Positions 5,694-13,237 of a stretch of 24,049 bases of DNA are shown piece after piece. Below the pieces are notes generated by a model. It saw nothing but the letters and a program-made list of their open reading frames with translations, searched no databases and had not been told where the DNA came from. This DNA comes from JABHIB01 sp964497715 (GTDB lineage: Archaea > Nanobdellota > Nanobdellia > SCGC-AAA011-G17 > PNOQ01): NCBI GenBank assembly GCA_964497715.1, contig CAZCDH010000010.1, positions 1 to 24,049 of the forward strand. Direction: 5' to 3'. The position numbers were made by a program, and so were the translations under genes. Within the stretch, counting starts at the first letter, position 1. Each line of letters opens with the position of its first letter.

Positions 5694-6146
5694 TTATTTT
5701 TTTACTAAGGAAATCTCTATAGTACTTACTCTAACAGGTTTTCCTTCATCATTTTCAAATTCTTCTGAACCTATCTTAATACTATCTACTTCGATAACAC
5801 CTTCTAAAAATCTTTTAGATGCCACTTCTGCGATATCAACTGCTCTAGAAATAAATTTTCCCCTTGCTTTTACTACTACTTCTGGAACATTTCTTGTTGT
5901 AAATTGCATTACTACTCCAGTTACATAGCTCATGAAAGGTTTGCCACCAACAAAAATAACTTTATCATCAAAATTAGATTTCTTTTCTTTTGCAGGTTTC
6001 TTTTCTTTTATTTCTTCTATAGTCTTTGCTGATTCTTTAGGTTCTACTTCTGTAGTCTCTGCTTCTTCTGTAGTCTCTGCTTCTTCTGTAGTCTCTGCTT
6101 CTTCTGTAGTCTCTGCTTCTTCTGTAGTAGTTTTTTCTTCTGCCAT
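5694..6146 (-). CDS. albA: Alba chromatin protein with repeated acidic N-terminal tail
   Basis: Alba binds DNA and RNA as a dimer and helps shape the archaeal chromosome. The Alba domain covers about residues 61-150: VIFVGGKPFMSYVTGVV (63-79) with the conserved Lys69, then VVKARGKFISRAVDIAEV (91-108), then the strand I-K-I-G-S-E-E, all characteristic. Unlike the usual protein of about 90 residues, it has a 60-residue extension: four exact TTEEAE repeats at 7-30, then a Glu/Lys-rich linker. The acidic tail is opposite in charge to the DNA-binding face and could act as an autoinhibitory or partner-binding segment; this is inference. The first Met is supported by a TATA box about 31 nt upstream, and the repeats lie within the same open frame. 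Confidence 0.92.
   Translation of the reverse strand: MAEEKTTTEEAETTEEAETTEEAETTEEAETTEVEPKESAKTIEEIKEKKPAKEKKSNFDDKVIFVGGKPFMSYVTGVVMQFTTRNVPEVVVKARGKFISRAVDIAEVASKRFLEGVIEVDSIKIGSEEFENDEGKPVRVSTIEISLVKK
5697..5703 (+). terminator. T-tract terminator after the DUF4346 gene
   Basis: Seven Ts start 6 nt after the stop codon of the + strand gene, inside the 3' end of the convergent alba gene. On the opposite strand the A-rich bases 5670-5693 give T tracts that could end the alba transcript, so the junction is a compact two-way terminator. Confidence 0.5.
6047..6128. repeat. 18-bp tandem repeat inside alba
   Basis: The unit CTTCTGTAGTCTCTGCTT (+ strand) occurs four times without a mismatch (6047-6064, 6065-6082, 6083-6100, 6101-6118), followed by ten more matching bases. 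It encodes TTEEAE on the minus strand. Identity at the third codon position points to recent expansion by slippage or unequal exchange. Confidence 0.95.
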
Positions 6147-6171
6147 TTTTATTTGCCTTGATTAAGTAGAT

Positions 6172-6182
6172 TATTTTATATG
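6172..6182 (-). promoter_or_regulatory. TATA box of alba
   Basis: Minus-strand CATATAAAATA is centred about 31 nt before the start codon at 6146, giving a leader of only a few bases. Confidence 0.55.
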
Positions 6183-6195
6183 AAATTGTATATGC

Positions 6196-6387
6196 TTATA
6201 CTATTTCTTTTCTCTTTAATCTAGTAACGTATCCTGCAATGATATTTCTCAACTTCTTCGATTTTGTATCTGCTAGTGTTTCAATTATCTTTTTGTTATC
6301 ATCGAATGATGTTTTGAATTCATCTGAGTGATCTCTGAATAACTTTAAAGTTACCCTCTTAATCATGGTTGTTTTTATTCTTCCCAT
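6196..6387 (-). CDS. rps17e: Ribosomal protein S17e (eS17)
   Basis: This is a small-subunit protein shared by archaea and eukaryotes. MGRIKTTMIKRV at the start and SKKLRNIIAGYVTRL near the end (43-57) are the hallmark segments of the archaeal form, whose normal length is 60-70 residues; this one has 63. The ATG is supported by a TATA box 28 nt upstream. It is transcribed alone between alba and the primase gene, all on the minus strand, apart from the main ribosomal operon, as is common for S17e. Confidence 0.92.
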   Translation of the reverse strand: MGRIKTTMIKRVTLKLFRDHSDEFKTSFDDNKKIIETLADTKSKKLRNIIAGYVTRLKRKEIV

Positions 6388-6410
6388 TTTGTTTTGTATT
6401 ATCTGAGTTA

Positions 6411-6419
6411 TTTATAAAG
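6411..6419 (-). promoter_or_regulatory. TATA box of the S17e gene
   Basis: Minus-strand CTTTATAAA is centred 28 nt upstream of the S17e start codon at 6387. It lies in the 36-bp gap after the primase gene and implies a leaderless mRNA. Confidence 0.6.
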
Positions 6420-6423
6420 CTTA

Positions 6424-7677
6424 TTATTCTGTCTTTTTTGTTGGTTTTTGTTTAAATCTTGATTTCCTTATCGAATAGTTCAGAGGATTTTTTATTTTAT
6501 TACATAGATTATCAGGATTACAGATTCTTAAATCTTTGTAATATGAAAGATTTGGACAGTTTGGAGGAAGTTTTTTTTCTTTTTGTCTTTTATGCCAAGA
6601 AATTTGAGAGGTTAGATAACTTTCTTTTAGAGGTTCCGCGTTTTGTTCATTCCATTCTCGTAGCCTTGCCCCGATCTCATCATCTTTCCATCCGGCACTT
6701 CTTAAAAAGTTCTGTAAAATAAATAGGAATCTTTTCTTTCCATCTTCCAGCCCTTCTAATCCTATTTTTATACAAGGTGGGAAAAATTCCTCATTCACCT
6801 TATAGGTTAATTCCATAAACTCCTTAGGTTTTTCTTCTTTTGGTAGTTCTATTATCCTTTTATCTCTCTGACTCCAATCATAAGCTTGAACTATTAATCT
6901 GTTTGCTTCATTTTTGAATTTATTGTCAAAATTTATGAATTTGATAGAAGTTGTTACATTTTCTGGTTTCGCATGTTCCCGTTTAAACTCATGAATCTTA
7001 TCTATGTCTATAGGTATACTCGCTAAACCTGATTTTTCATGTAATGAATAAGGTGCACGAAACATGTGCCTACTTGATATTAGTACAGTATCTACTTTCA
7101 ATAAATCTGCTATATCAATATCTAGATTTAATTCTTTTATCTTATTTTTTAATGGATCTTCAATCATATCAGTTAAATATTCTGCGATAGTTCTAGCAAG
7201 ATCAGGGAATAGTGCAGATACTTCTTTATTATTTACTTTTGTAGGCATGGATTCAAATGGTACAATTAAATGAAATCCTTTGTTTCCAGAAAACTTGCAA
7301 CCTATATTTGTAATGTCATGGAATCTTAGAGAATCTCTGATTAATTCTGCAACAAATCTCGAGTATTCTGGAGAAGGACTATCTATATCAAATACTAGGT
7401 CCCAACCGATTCTAAGATTATCTAGTTCTTTTCTTGACATTCCAGTTTTTAGTTCTAATGGTCCCCTCCACCGTTCTTCGGAGATATGAAAAGAAGTTAC
7501 CCCTTGTTTTGCAAACTCTCCAACATCATTCTCAAATTGTAGAATATCTGGTCGTTTTCCAAACCCTTTACCTGAGAAACATACTGCTATCTCCCTATCT
7601 CTAGATACCTCTAACATCCCCTCTTGTATGTCTCTTCTAGAATAATATGCAATTACCTCTTCTTTCTTTAGGTCCAT
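6424..7677 (-). CDS. priS: DNA primase, PriS with PriL-like iron-sulfur C-terminus
   Basis: It makes RNA primers for DNA replication. Residues 1-280 are a PriS-type catalytic domain: YYSRRD at 11-16, the catalytic pair Asp97-Ile-Asp99, the SGNKGFH motif (130-136), a third candidate Asp196 and SSRHMFRAPYSLH (201-213). Residues 295-405 look like the C-terminal domain of PriL: FFPPC with Cys302, a FLRSAGWKDDEI helix, then PPNC (Cys374), Cys386 and Cys392, four cysteines spaced as in the [4Fe-4S] domain. The single chain would thus carry both subunits' key parts, as in the fused primase described for Nanoarchaeum equitans. The end is Lys/Arg-rich. A TATA box 26 nt upstream supports the start. The fusion reading rests on motif order, not on a structure comparison. 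Confidence 0.85.
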   Translation of the reverse strand: MDLKKEEVIAYYSRRDIQEGMLEVSRDREIAVCFSGKGFGKRPDILQFENDVGEFAKQGVTSFHISEERWRGPLELKTGMSRKELDNLRIGWDLVFDIDSPSPEYSRFVAELIRDSLRFHDITNIGCKFSGNKGFHLIVPFESMPTKVNNKEVSALFPDLARTIAEYLTDMIEDPLKNKIKELNLDIDIADLLKVDTVLISSRHMFRAPYSLHEKSGLASIPIDIDKIHEFKREHAKPENVTTSIKFINFDNKFKNEANRLIVQAYDWSQRDKRIIELPKEEKPKEFMELTYKVNEEFFPPCIKIGLEGLEDGKKRFLFILQNFLRSAGWKDDEIGARLREWNEQNAEPLKESYLTSQISWHKRQKEKKLPPNCPNLSYYKDLRICNPDNLCNKIKNPLNYSIRKSRFKQKPTKKTE

Positions 7678-7698
7678 AAATTAGATAGTATAACTCTC

Positions 7699-7706
7699 TT
7701 TAAATA
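7699..7706 (-). promoter_or_regulatory. TATA box of the primase gene
   Basis: Minus-strand TATTTAAA is centred 26 nt before the primase start codon at 7677, within the 54-bp gap after prefoldin alpha. Confidence 0.55.
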
Positions 7707-7731
7707 GGTTTTTAAGTTAGAATAAATTAGC

Positions 7732-8112
7732 TTAATTTTGAGGGTGAACACTTGCGAATAGCTTTTGTAGATTACCTTCTAGTTGTGCAGCTAGTCCTTC
7801 TAAATCCTTAACTTGTTTTACTAGAATTTTTTGAGCATCTTCAAAACTTTTTCTTACCATTACTCCAGATCCAACATTCATTAGAACTTCTTTTGTACCT
7901 TTTGTTTTTGCTTCAATAAAAATTCCTGCCCCAAGAGGGATTACCATATCCTTATCTTCCTCTACAGAACTTAAATCATCTAAATTTTTATTTAAACTTT
8001 TTAATTCAAGAATTTGTTGAGATACCATCCCCATCTGCTCTTCTATTTGTTGCATTTGAGACTGTAACATCTGCATTTCAAATTGTTTCCTAGCTTGTTC
8101 TTTTTCGTTCAT
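7732..8112 (-). CDS. pfdA: Prefoldin alpha subunit
   Basis: Prefoldin captures unfolded chains and hands them to the thermosome; two alpha and four beta subunits form the jellyfish-shaped hexamer. The 126-residue product has an N-terminal coiled coil rich in Gln/Met (about 5-50), a central beta-hairpin part with DMVIPLGAGIFIEA (55-68) and LMNVGSGVMVRKS (77-89), and a second coiled coil to the end, the alpha-subunit layout. It overlaps the L14e gene by four bases and is therefore probably the last gene of the ribosomal operon. In many archaea prefoldin alpha instead lies near LX/L20a and ftsY, so this position is a lineage trait. Confidence 0.9.
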   Translation of the reverse strand: MNEKEQARKQFEMQMLQSQMQQIEEQMGMVSQQILELKSLNKNLDDLSSVEEDKDMVIPLGAGIFIEAKTKGTKEVLMNVGSGVMVRKSFEDAQKILVKQVKDLEGLAAQLEGNLQKLFASVHPQN

Positions 8113-8429
8113 TTCTTTACCTTAGTTGTTTTCTTTAATTTGGTTGTTGTTTTCTTAGAAGTCTCTTCTTTTTTAGTTCTTTTTACTTTCTTTTGTTCTT
8201 TTACTGGTAATTTTAATACAGACATTGCCTTGTGTACATCAGCTGTAGATGCATCTTTTTTTATTTTAACAACTTTATCTAAAGGTTCTAAATGAGTTAG
8301 ATTACATTTTCTTCTTCTAACATTTCCATCTATTTTAACAAAGTTTTTATCTATTTTATCAATAATTACTGCTAGTTCTCCAGCATCTCTACCAGCAAGT
8401 TTTATACATACTCTTCCTATTTCTATCAT
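8109..8429 (-). CDS. rpl14e: Ribosomal protein L14e (eL14)
   Basis: A large-subunit protein with a KOW/SH3-like fold. The opening IEIGRVCIKLAGRDAGELAV, the V-K-I-D-G-N-V-R-R-R-K-C-N segment (31-43) and L-T-H-L-E-P-L (44-50) match archaeal L14e. The core ends near residue 77 and is followed by about 30 residues made almost only of Lys, Thr and Glu, an extension the shorter archaeal homologues lack. GGAG lies about 9 nt before the start. It starts one base after the L34e stop. In most archaea cmk precedes and truB follows; here neither is present. Confidence 0.9.
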   Translation of the reverse strand: MIEIGRVCIKLAGRDAGELAVIIDKIDKNFVKIDGNVRRRKCNLTHLEPLDKVVKIKKDASTADVHKAMSVLKLPVKEQKKVKRTKKEETSKKTTTKLKKTTKVKK

Positions 8430-8430
8430 T

Positions 8431-8709
8431 TTAGCTTCTCCATGAAAGACTTGCCTTCAATAGCATTTTTTTTCTTGTACATGCTGAACACAAATTTCCA
8501 CCATATGGCCTTTGCGGCTTTTTCTTTGATTTTGGTAAATTCTTGAATCTTGAATTTATTAGATTTGGAATTCCGTGTAAAAGTTTTCCACACTCTACGC
8601 AAGTCAATTTAGCCGTTTTTCGTTTCCTGTATTGAATCTTTGTTTTCCCACCTGGAGATTTAACAAAAACTCTTCTTAATGTCCTTGATTTATGTTTTCC
8701 TGCTGGCAT
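8431..8709 (-). CDS. rpl34e: Ribosomal protein L34e (eL34)
   Basis: A zinc-binding large-subunit protein. The start MPAGKHKSRTLRRVFVKSPG is diagnostic, followed by two zinc pairs, Cys37-x-x-Cys40 (with G-K-L-L-H-G-I-P) and Cys74-x-x-Cys77, and RPYGGNLC (67-74). The length of 92 residues is normal. It is one base downstream of the DUF106 gene and one base upstream of L14e, part of the same transcript. Confidence 0.94.
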   Translation of the reverse strand: MPAGKHKSRTLRRVFVKSPGGKTKIQYRKRKTAKLTCVECGKLLHGIPNLINSRFKNLPKSKKKPQRPYGGNLCSACTRKKMLLKASLSWRS

Positions 8710-8710
8710 T

Positions 8711-9148
8711 TTAGTGTACCTTTAATAATTTTCTTAATGTTATGCTAAATACTACAGATGTTATAAGATATACCCAAAACCAACTGTGTATTCCGATGAA
8801 GTTAACGGTGATGTCATTATAAATGTTTCTTAACCAACTAAATATAATTAATAACGGTAACATTGTTATTAATGTTGGTTTCATAGTTTGTTTCATATGA
8901 ACCATTGACTTCTGCATTGACTTCTTTTGCAACTCCATAACTTTTTCAGGGTCATCTTTGAAGTTTTTTATATCTTCTCTAATCTCTTTCATCTCTGCTT
9001 TTAGAGATTTTATTAACTCTTGATCTGTTGCAAATTTGTAAATTACAGTAACTAGTGATGTCAATAAAAATGATATTAATAACAATGCTCCTGTTGGAGA
9101 TTGTTCAATCAATTTTCCGAATATTGCATCAAATAGTGAATCTAACAT
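8711..9148 (-). CDS. DUF106/EMC3-family YidC-like membrane insertase
   Basis: Archaeal DUF106 proteins are Oxa1/YidC/Get1-superfamily insertases related to EMC3 and TMCO1. This one has a first membrane span at about 18-40, then a charged coiled-coil stretch (about 43-85) with the typical D-P-E-K-V-M-E-L-Q-K-K motif (66-76), and two more spans at about 91-108 and 118-140. The Met/Lys-rich segment just before the second span (QKSMVHMKQTMKP) is also typical. Length 145 is at the short end. It follows secY after 37 bases with adk missing between, and precedes L34e by one base. Co-expression with SecY and the ribosome fits a role in co-translational insertion. Confidence 0.88.
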   Translation of the reverse strand: MLDSLFDAIFGKLIEQSPTGALLLISFLLTSLVTVIYKFATDQELIKSLKAEMKEIREDIKNFKDDPEKVMELQKKSMQKSMVHMKQTMKPTLITMLPLLIIFSWLRNIYNDITVNFIGIHSWFWVYLITSVVFSITLRKLLKVH

Positions 9149-9185
9149 TTTAATCTTCCTTTGAAATAGTCCTTTTTAAATGTTT

Positions 9186-10631
9186 TTATGTCTGCATCAT
9201 CCTTCTTAATGCAGGGTTCATGTCCATCATGTGTTGTTGTGCTACTTCTTCATATAACCTATAGATAATCATAACTGTAAGTAAGATACCTGTTCCTCTA
9301 GATAGTGCTCCGGTTAGATCAGCCATTGCAGCTAATAAACCTACAGAGATACCACCCATTACTGTTAATGGAAGAATATATCTTTTTAGTAATCTTTCTA
9401 ATACTCTTTTATCGTTCCTAAATCCTGGAATACTTAAGCCAGAAGACATGATTTGTTTTGCTTGAGATTTTGCATCCATACCTGCAGTCTGTACCCAGAA
9501 TACGGAGAATATTACTGCTCCGCCGATCATGAATAATATGTATGTTAAACTTTGTAATACCATTGTAGATGTTAGTGATTTTGTGATTATTGCTTCAACT
9601 AAGTTTGGTGAATGTGTCCAGTATACTAATCCAGAAGTTGGCATATTTCCTGAAAACTGTCCAAAGACATGTACTGAAATCCAGTGTAAAAATCCCGATT
9701 CTGCTACCCTATTTTGTAATAATCTTGACCATAGCTGAACATTTGCTATAAGTGCCGCTACTAAAATAACTGGGATGTTACTAGTATATAAGAATCTTAA
9801 TGGCCACCTTATCCCATGACCTCTAACTCTTCCAAATGATAGAGGAATCTCTACTTTCATTGCCTGAGCATACACCGACACTGCAAAAACAACTAATGTG
9901 AATATAATTGCAAAAAATGGTTTTGCTGCACCTATTAATTCAGCATTCATCAAGGATCTTAAGAAAACCCAGAATGCACCAACCGGAGGCAAACCTGATC
10001 CAAATGCCCAGATACCTGCTGTAGTTAGTGGCGAAAATGCTCTGATAAATATTTGTTGTGAAACACCTGCAGCAATAAATAAACTTATACCTGATCCAAA
10101 TCCCCATTTACTTATCACTTCATCCATGAATAAAATTAACATTCCACCCATAAATAATTGAAAAACTAGTATAAGTTGTAATGGGAAATATGCTGGACTT
10201 CCCGCATAGATAATATTGTTAAATCCATTTGGAGATAGACCTCCCATAAAGACATAGACTATTGCCTCAAATATTATGAAAAATATAGCTAATAACTTTT
10301 GTAATCCTTGAAAGAATTTTTTTCCTTCTTGAGTTGTAAGATCCAGTTTTAGTATACCTGAACCAGTCAATAATTGAAGAACAATGGATGCTGTTACAAT
10401 AGGTCCTATACCTAAAGACAATATCGAACCAAAGTTTGCTCCAAGAATAATAGATAATTGTTCAAATTGAGATAGTGCATTACTTCCTAATCCGAATAAT
10501 GGGATCATAGATAGTATAAAAAATGCAAATACTGTTACCAGAGTCCATTTTAATTTTGTTTTGAAACTTGGTTTTGATTCAGTTGGACCGCTAACTTCTG
10601 GTAGATTCATTAATAAGTTTCTTAAGAACAT
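9186..10631 (-). CDS. secY: Protein translocase channel SecY
   Basis: SecY is the pore of the Sec translocon in the cytoplasmic membrane. The 481-residue chain has about ten hydrophobic spans and archaeal/eukaryotic Sec61-alpha marks: the lead helix followed by SALSQFEQLSIILGANFGSILSLGIGP-like plug region near 50-78, GSGISLF (about 177-183), the cytoplasmic loop RGHGIRWPLRFLYTSNIPVI (about 270-289) and the GTGILLTV and MMDMNPALRRM ends. The start codon lies inside the end of L15, a 10-bp overlap. Met8 is an alternative start closer to the first conserved residues. It is the last ribosomal-operon gene before the DUF106 insertase. Confidence 0.95.
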   Translation of the reverse strand: MFLRNLLMNLPEVSGPTESKPSFKTKLKWTLVTVFAFFILSMIPLFGLGSNALSQFEQLSIILGANFGSILSLGIGPIVTASIVLQLLTGSGILKLDLTTQEGKKFFQGLQKLLAIFFIIFEAIVYVFMGGLSPNGFNNIIYAGSPAYFPLQLILVFQLFMGGMLILFMDEVISKWGFGSGISLFIAAGVSQQIFIRAFSPLTTAGIWAFGSGLPPVGAFWVFLRSLMNAELIGAAKPFFAIIFTLVVFAVSVYAQAMKVEIPLSFGRVRGHGIRWPLRFLYTSNIPVILVAALIANVQLWSRLLQNRVAESGFLHWISVHVFGQFSGNMPTSGLVYWTHSPNLVEAIITKSLTSTMVLQSLTYILFMIGGAVIFSVFWVQTAGMDAKSQAKQIMSSGLSIPGFRNDKRVLERLLKRYILPLTVMGGISVGLLAAMADLTGALSRGTGILLTVMIIYRLYEEVAQQHMMDMNPALRRMMQT

Positions 10632-11059
10632 TTTATTGCCTTACCACCAGCACTTTCTATTTTTTCTATTGCTTTTTTTGAAAATGATTTGCAAGTTATT
10701 TCGAATTTATTTGTTAAATTTCCTTTTGCTAAAACTTTATCATATTTTGATAAATCAACTAAAAAAGTATCTCCTTTTTTTGTTGCAAGCTTATCCGCTT
10801 TAACTTCTATGTAAGACAAATTAATTGTTTTTTCTTTTGATTTTAATTTTGAGTTTGGAGTTTTGAATCCTTTTTTACCGAAATATGCATTTCCGAATAA
10901 TTTTAGAATTGTTTGTTTTTTCTGTGCTGCTCTCTTTCCAGTTCCAGCCATACCTCTACCACCACGGTTTCCTGCACCTCTCCGCTTCTTCATTGAGCCC
11001 CAACCGTGAGTTGTATGTGCTCTCATCCTAGTGTTTTTCTTTCTTTTTGTAGCAGTCAT
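10622..11059 (-). CDS. rpl15: Ribosomal protein L15 (uL15)
   Basis: A large-subunit 23S-binding protein. The basic, Gly-rich N-terminus with R-A-H-T-T-H-G-W-G-S (13-22) and N-R-G-G-R-G-M-A-G-T-G-K-R (31-43) is the archaeal L15 signature. Lys-rich loops and a C-terminal S-A-G-G-K-A-I-K end follow. At 145 residues it has the usual length. It starts one base after L30 and overlaps secY by 10 bases, consistent with coupled translation. Confidence 0.94.
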   Translation of the reverse strand: MTATKRKKNTRMRAHTTHGWGSMKKRRGAGNRGGRGMAGTGKRAAQKKQTILKLFGNAYFGKKGFKTPNSKLKSKEKTINLSYIEVKADKLATKKGDTFLVDLSKYDKVLAKGNLTNKFEITCKSFSKKAIEKIESAGGKAIKCS

Positions 11060-11060
11060 T

Positions 11061-11531
11061 TTATATCATTCGTTCTAATAAAGCATTAATTTTTTCTTTT
11101 CTATATCCAAGCACTCCGCCTGTAGAAAATGGTTTTTTTACTCCTTTTCTTTCAAAACCTTTTATTGGAGGACTTAACCTAAAAAAGGGTTTTAATCCAG
11201 GAATTTCCTTAATTTCTTTTTCTTTTACCATAAATTTTTCTACAAATTCATCTGTAGAGATTTTTAGAGTTTCTGTTATATAATCTTCAGTTAATTTCTT
11301 GTTTCCAGGTAATCTACCTCGAGTAATTAATAAAGTTTTGAAAGTTTTTGAATCTAATTCTCCCCAAGTTACATAATCTTTGATTTTCTTTAACATTCCT
11401 ATGGAAGTTGGTTGATTAGGAATTATTGAACAAGTGTACTTTTTATGTAAATTTAAAAGTTTTAATGTAGTCTTTACATCTACGGTCAATCCGTGTTCTC
11501 CTGCTATCCTAATAACTGCTATTCTATTCAT
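11061..11531 (-). CDS. rpl30: Ribosomal protein L30 (uL30)
   Basis: A large-subunit protein in its long archaeal/eukaryotic form (156 residues; bacterial L30 has about 60). IAVIRIAGEHGLTVDVKTTLKLLNL forms the conserved N-terminal unit (3-27), with R-G-R-L-P-G-N-K-K-L (72-81) and F-R-L-S-P-P-I-K-G-F-E-R (117-128) near the end. It overlaps S5 by four bases and ends one base before L15. Confidence 0.94.
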   Translation of the reverse strand: MNRIAVIRIAGEHGLTVDVKTTLKLLNLHKKYTCSIIPNQPTSIGMLKKIKDYVTWGELDSKTFKTLLITRGRLPGNKKLTEDYITETLKISTDEFVEKFMVKEKEIKEIPGLKPFFRLSPPIKGFERKGVKKPFSTGGVLGYRKEKINALLERMI

Positions 11532-12301
11532 TTTCCCTTTCCTTCAATTAATCCTGATTTTTTGACAAAATCTTCATTAACTTTTACTAAATTTAAATTT
11601 TGAAGAGCATCCATACATGCCTTAACTAGATTTAATCCTGTTCCAGTCTGACCGTAAGTTTTTGAGTAAACATCTTTAACTCCTGCATATTCTAAGATTT
11701 TCCTTAGTTCTTTCTGAATAACTAATTTTGTCCCTTTTGGTGCAGGAATTAACTCAACAACTACACTTCCGTTTTTTCCACTTGTTTTTATTGGGATTGA
11801 GTGAGGTTCACCACATGCACAAGCCCATGCTCCGCATCCTCTTCTGATCTTCATGACATCTAATTTTGCTCTTCTTGTTGCTTTTTCTCTTGCAGGAACA
11901 GTTTCTTTTGCTGATCCATGCCCTATTCCCACATGCCCATTTTTATCTCCTACTAATGACACTGTTGCGAATTTTGGTTTATTACCTTCTTTAGTTTTCT
12001 TTTGAGTTTGTTTCCAGATACTTCTCTTTCCACCACCAAACTTACCCTTAGCTTGACCAAGTTCTAATAATTCTTGTTCTAGGCTAGGTAAAAGTGAATC
12101 AACTACTTGAGGTTCTAATAATCTAATTCCTGAATCCAAGATATTATCAATATCTTTTATTTCTCCAGATTTTACTTTTTTTCCTACTTCAGTCTTAGGA
12201 ATCCAGCTTGATAAAACTGCTTCTCTTCTACTTTCTGCAGTCTCTCTCTTGAACTCTTTTCGAGGCTTTCTGTTCCTATTTCTTTGTTCTTGTCTTTTCA
12301 T
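11528..12301 (-). CDS. rps5: Ribosomal protein S5 (uS5)
   Basis: A small-subunit protein near the mRNA entry and decoding region. Residues 1-30 are a very basic extension. The S5 double-stranded RNA-binding part contains FATVSLVGDKNGHVGIGHGSAKE (about 110-132), and the archaeal motif RGCGAWACACGEPHSIP (153-169) corresponds to the usual R-G-C-G-S-W-x-C-x-C-G. The C-terminal domain has YSKTYGQTGTGLNLVKA (218-234). The length of 257 is slightly above the common 210-240 because of the N-terminal tail. It overlaps L18 and L30 by four bases each. Confidence 0.95.
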   Translation of the reverse strand: MKRQEQRNRNRKPRKEFKRETAESRREAVLSSWIPKTEVGKKVKSGEIKDIDNILDSGIRLLEPQVVDSLLPSLEQELLELGQAKGKFGGGKRSIWKQTQKKTKEGNKPKFATVSLVGDKNGHVGIGHGSAKETVPAREKATRRAKLDVMKIRRGCGAWACACGEPHSIPIKTSGKNGSVVVELIPAPKGTKLVIQKELRKILEYAGVKDVYSKTYGQTGTGLNLVKACMDALQNLNLVKVNEDFVKKSGLIEGKGK

Positions 12302-12792
12302 TTTATAGCTTCAATTTTCTTTTTGACTTCTTCAAATGATGAAGATAAATCTTTTTTAATATTTTTTATCCGATCTATTGTAGGGAATATTGATTCTGCT
12401 GCATTTATTTCTATTCCGGAATCTTTGATTCCTTTGATTGTTGCAGCGATTCTTGAACCTTTTACTAATCTTCTTAATCCTAAATCGATTATACCTTCAT
12501 TTAATATACTTTTGGATTCTTGTCCGAATAAAAGACCTGTCAAATATGCTGATGCAGTATTTCCAGGATTTCCTTCCCATCCATATTTTTTCAAATCTGA
12601 ACCTTTTACTGTTTTCAACACTTCGTCGCCCTTTCCTGAAAAATTTATTGCTTGTATAGACATATCATTTGTTGTCTGTCTTACTACAAATCTTGTTTTT
12701 CCTGACGCTACAAATTTCAGTCTCTTTCTGTAATTTGTTTTCTTATTCCTTTTTCTCTTGAATCCTACAGTATAATTTTTACCTTTTGACAT
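12298..12792 (-). CDS. rpl18: Ribosomal protein L18 (uL18)
   Basis: It binds 5S rRNA together with L5. R-K-R-N-K-K-T-N-Y-R-K-R-L (13-25) and the V-V-R-Q-T-T-N-D-M-S-I-Q (36-47) motif are those of archaeal L18, followed by YGWEGNPGNTASAYLTG (69-85) and G-L-R-R-L-V-K-G-S (104-112). At 164 residues it is at the short end of the archaeal range (about 160-200). It overlaps the L19e gene by 14 bases and S5 by four. Confidence 0.93.
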   Translation of the reverse strand: MSKGKNYTVGFKRKRNKKTNYRKRLKFVASGKTRFVVRQTTNDMSIQAINFSGKGDEVLKTVKGSDLKKYGWEGNPGNTASAYLTGLLFGQESKSILNEGIIDLGLRRLVKGSRIAATIKGIKDSGIEINAAESIFPTIDRIKNIKKDLSSSFEEVKKKIEAIK

Positions 12793-13237
12793 TTTTGAAT
12801 AGATTATGCTCCTGCATGTACAACTTTACGTGTGCTCTGCTTCTGAAAAAATTACCCTTAACTTTTCTATACAAATCTCTGTATGTTGAAGGTTCGATTT
12901 TTTGGTTTTCTTTTAAATCTTTTAAGAATTTTCTTTGAATTCTTGTTTTAAGTATCCAGGCTGTTTTTCTTGGTAATCTTGCAGTCCTTTTACCTTTTCT
13001 GGAACCAGCTTGAGTTTGCCTACCTTTTTGTCTCTGAGTCATTCTTTTTCTTGCTCTTCCTCTAGAAACTCCTGTAACAGGCTTTGCTTTTATTATTCCT
13101 TCACTAATTAAAGATCTTATATCATTTTTTGTTACAGCTTCTTTAACTTCGCTCATCTTTGTGCTGTCCATCCAAACTCTGGATTCTCCAACTTTTAAGA
13201 TTCTTGCTGCAATCCTTTTTTGGTTAGATAAGTTCAT
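12779..13237 (-). CDS. rpl19e: Ribosomal protein L19e (eL19)
   Basis: A helical large-subunit protein that makes an inter-subunit bridge. NLSNQKRIAARILKVGESRVW (2-22) and the basic stretch R-G-R-A-R-K-R-M-T-Q-R-Q-K-G-R (59-73) are diagnostic, with AHVKLYMQEHNL near the end. The length of 152 is normal. It lies between L32e (four-base overlap) and L18 (14-base overlap), the standard archaeal order. Confidence 0.95.
   Translation of the reverse strand: MNLSNQKRIAARILKVGESRVWMDSTKMSEVKEAVTKNDIRSLISEGIIKAKPVTGVSRGRARKRMTQRQKGRQTQAGSRKGKRTARLPRKTAWILKTRIQRKFLKDLKENQKIEPSTYRDLYRKVKGNFFRSRAHVKLYMQEHNLFKNVKR

Noticed and set aside
6047..6128. Possible CRISPR-like array
   Set aside because: The 18-bp units are directly adjacent with no spacers and keep the alba reading frame.
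12284..12733. A 149-codon plus-strand frame opposite L18
   Set aside because: It mirrors the L18 gene, is Phe/Ser-rich as expected from the complement of Lys/Glu codons, and has no promoter.
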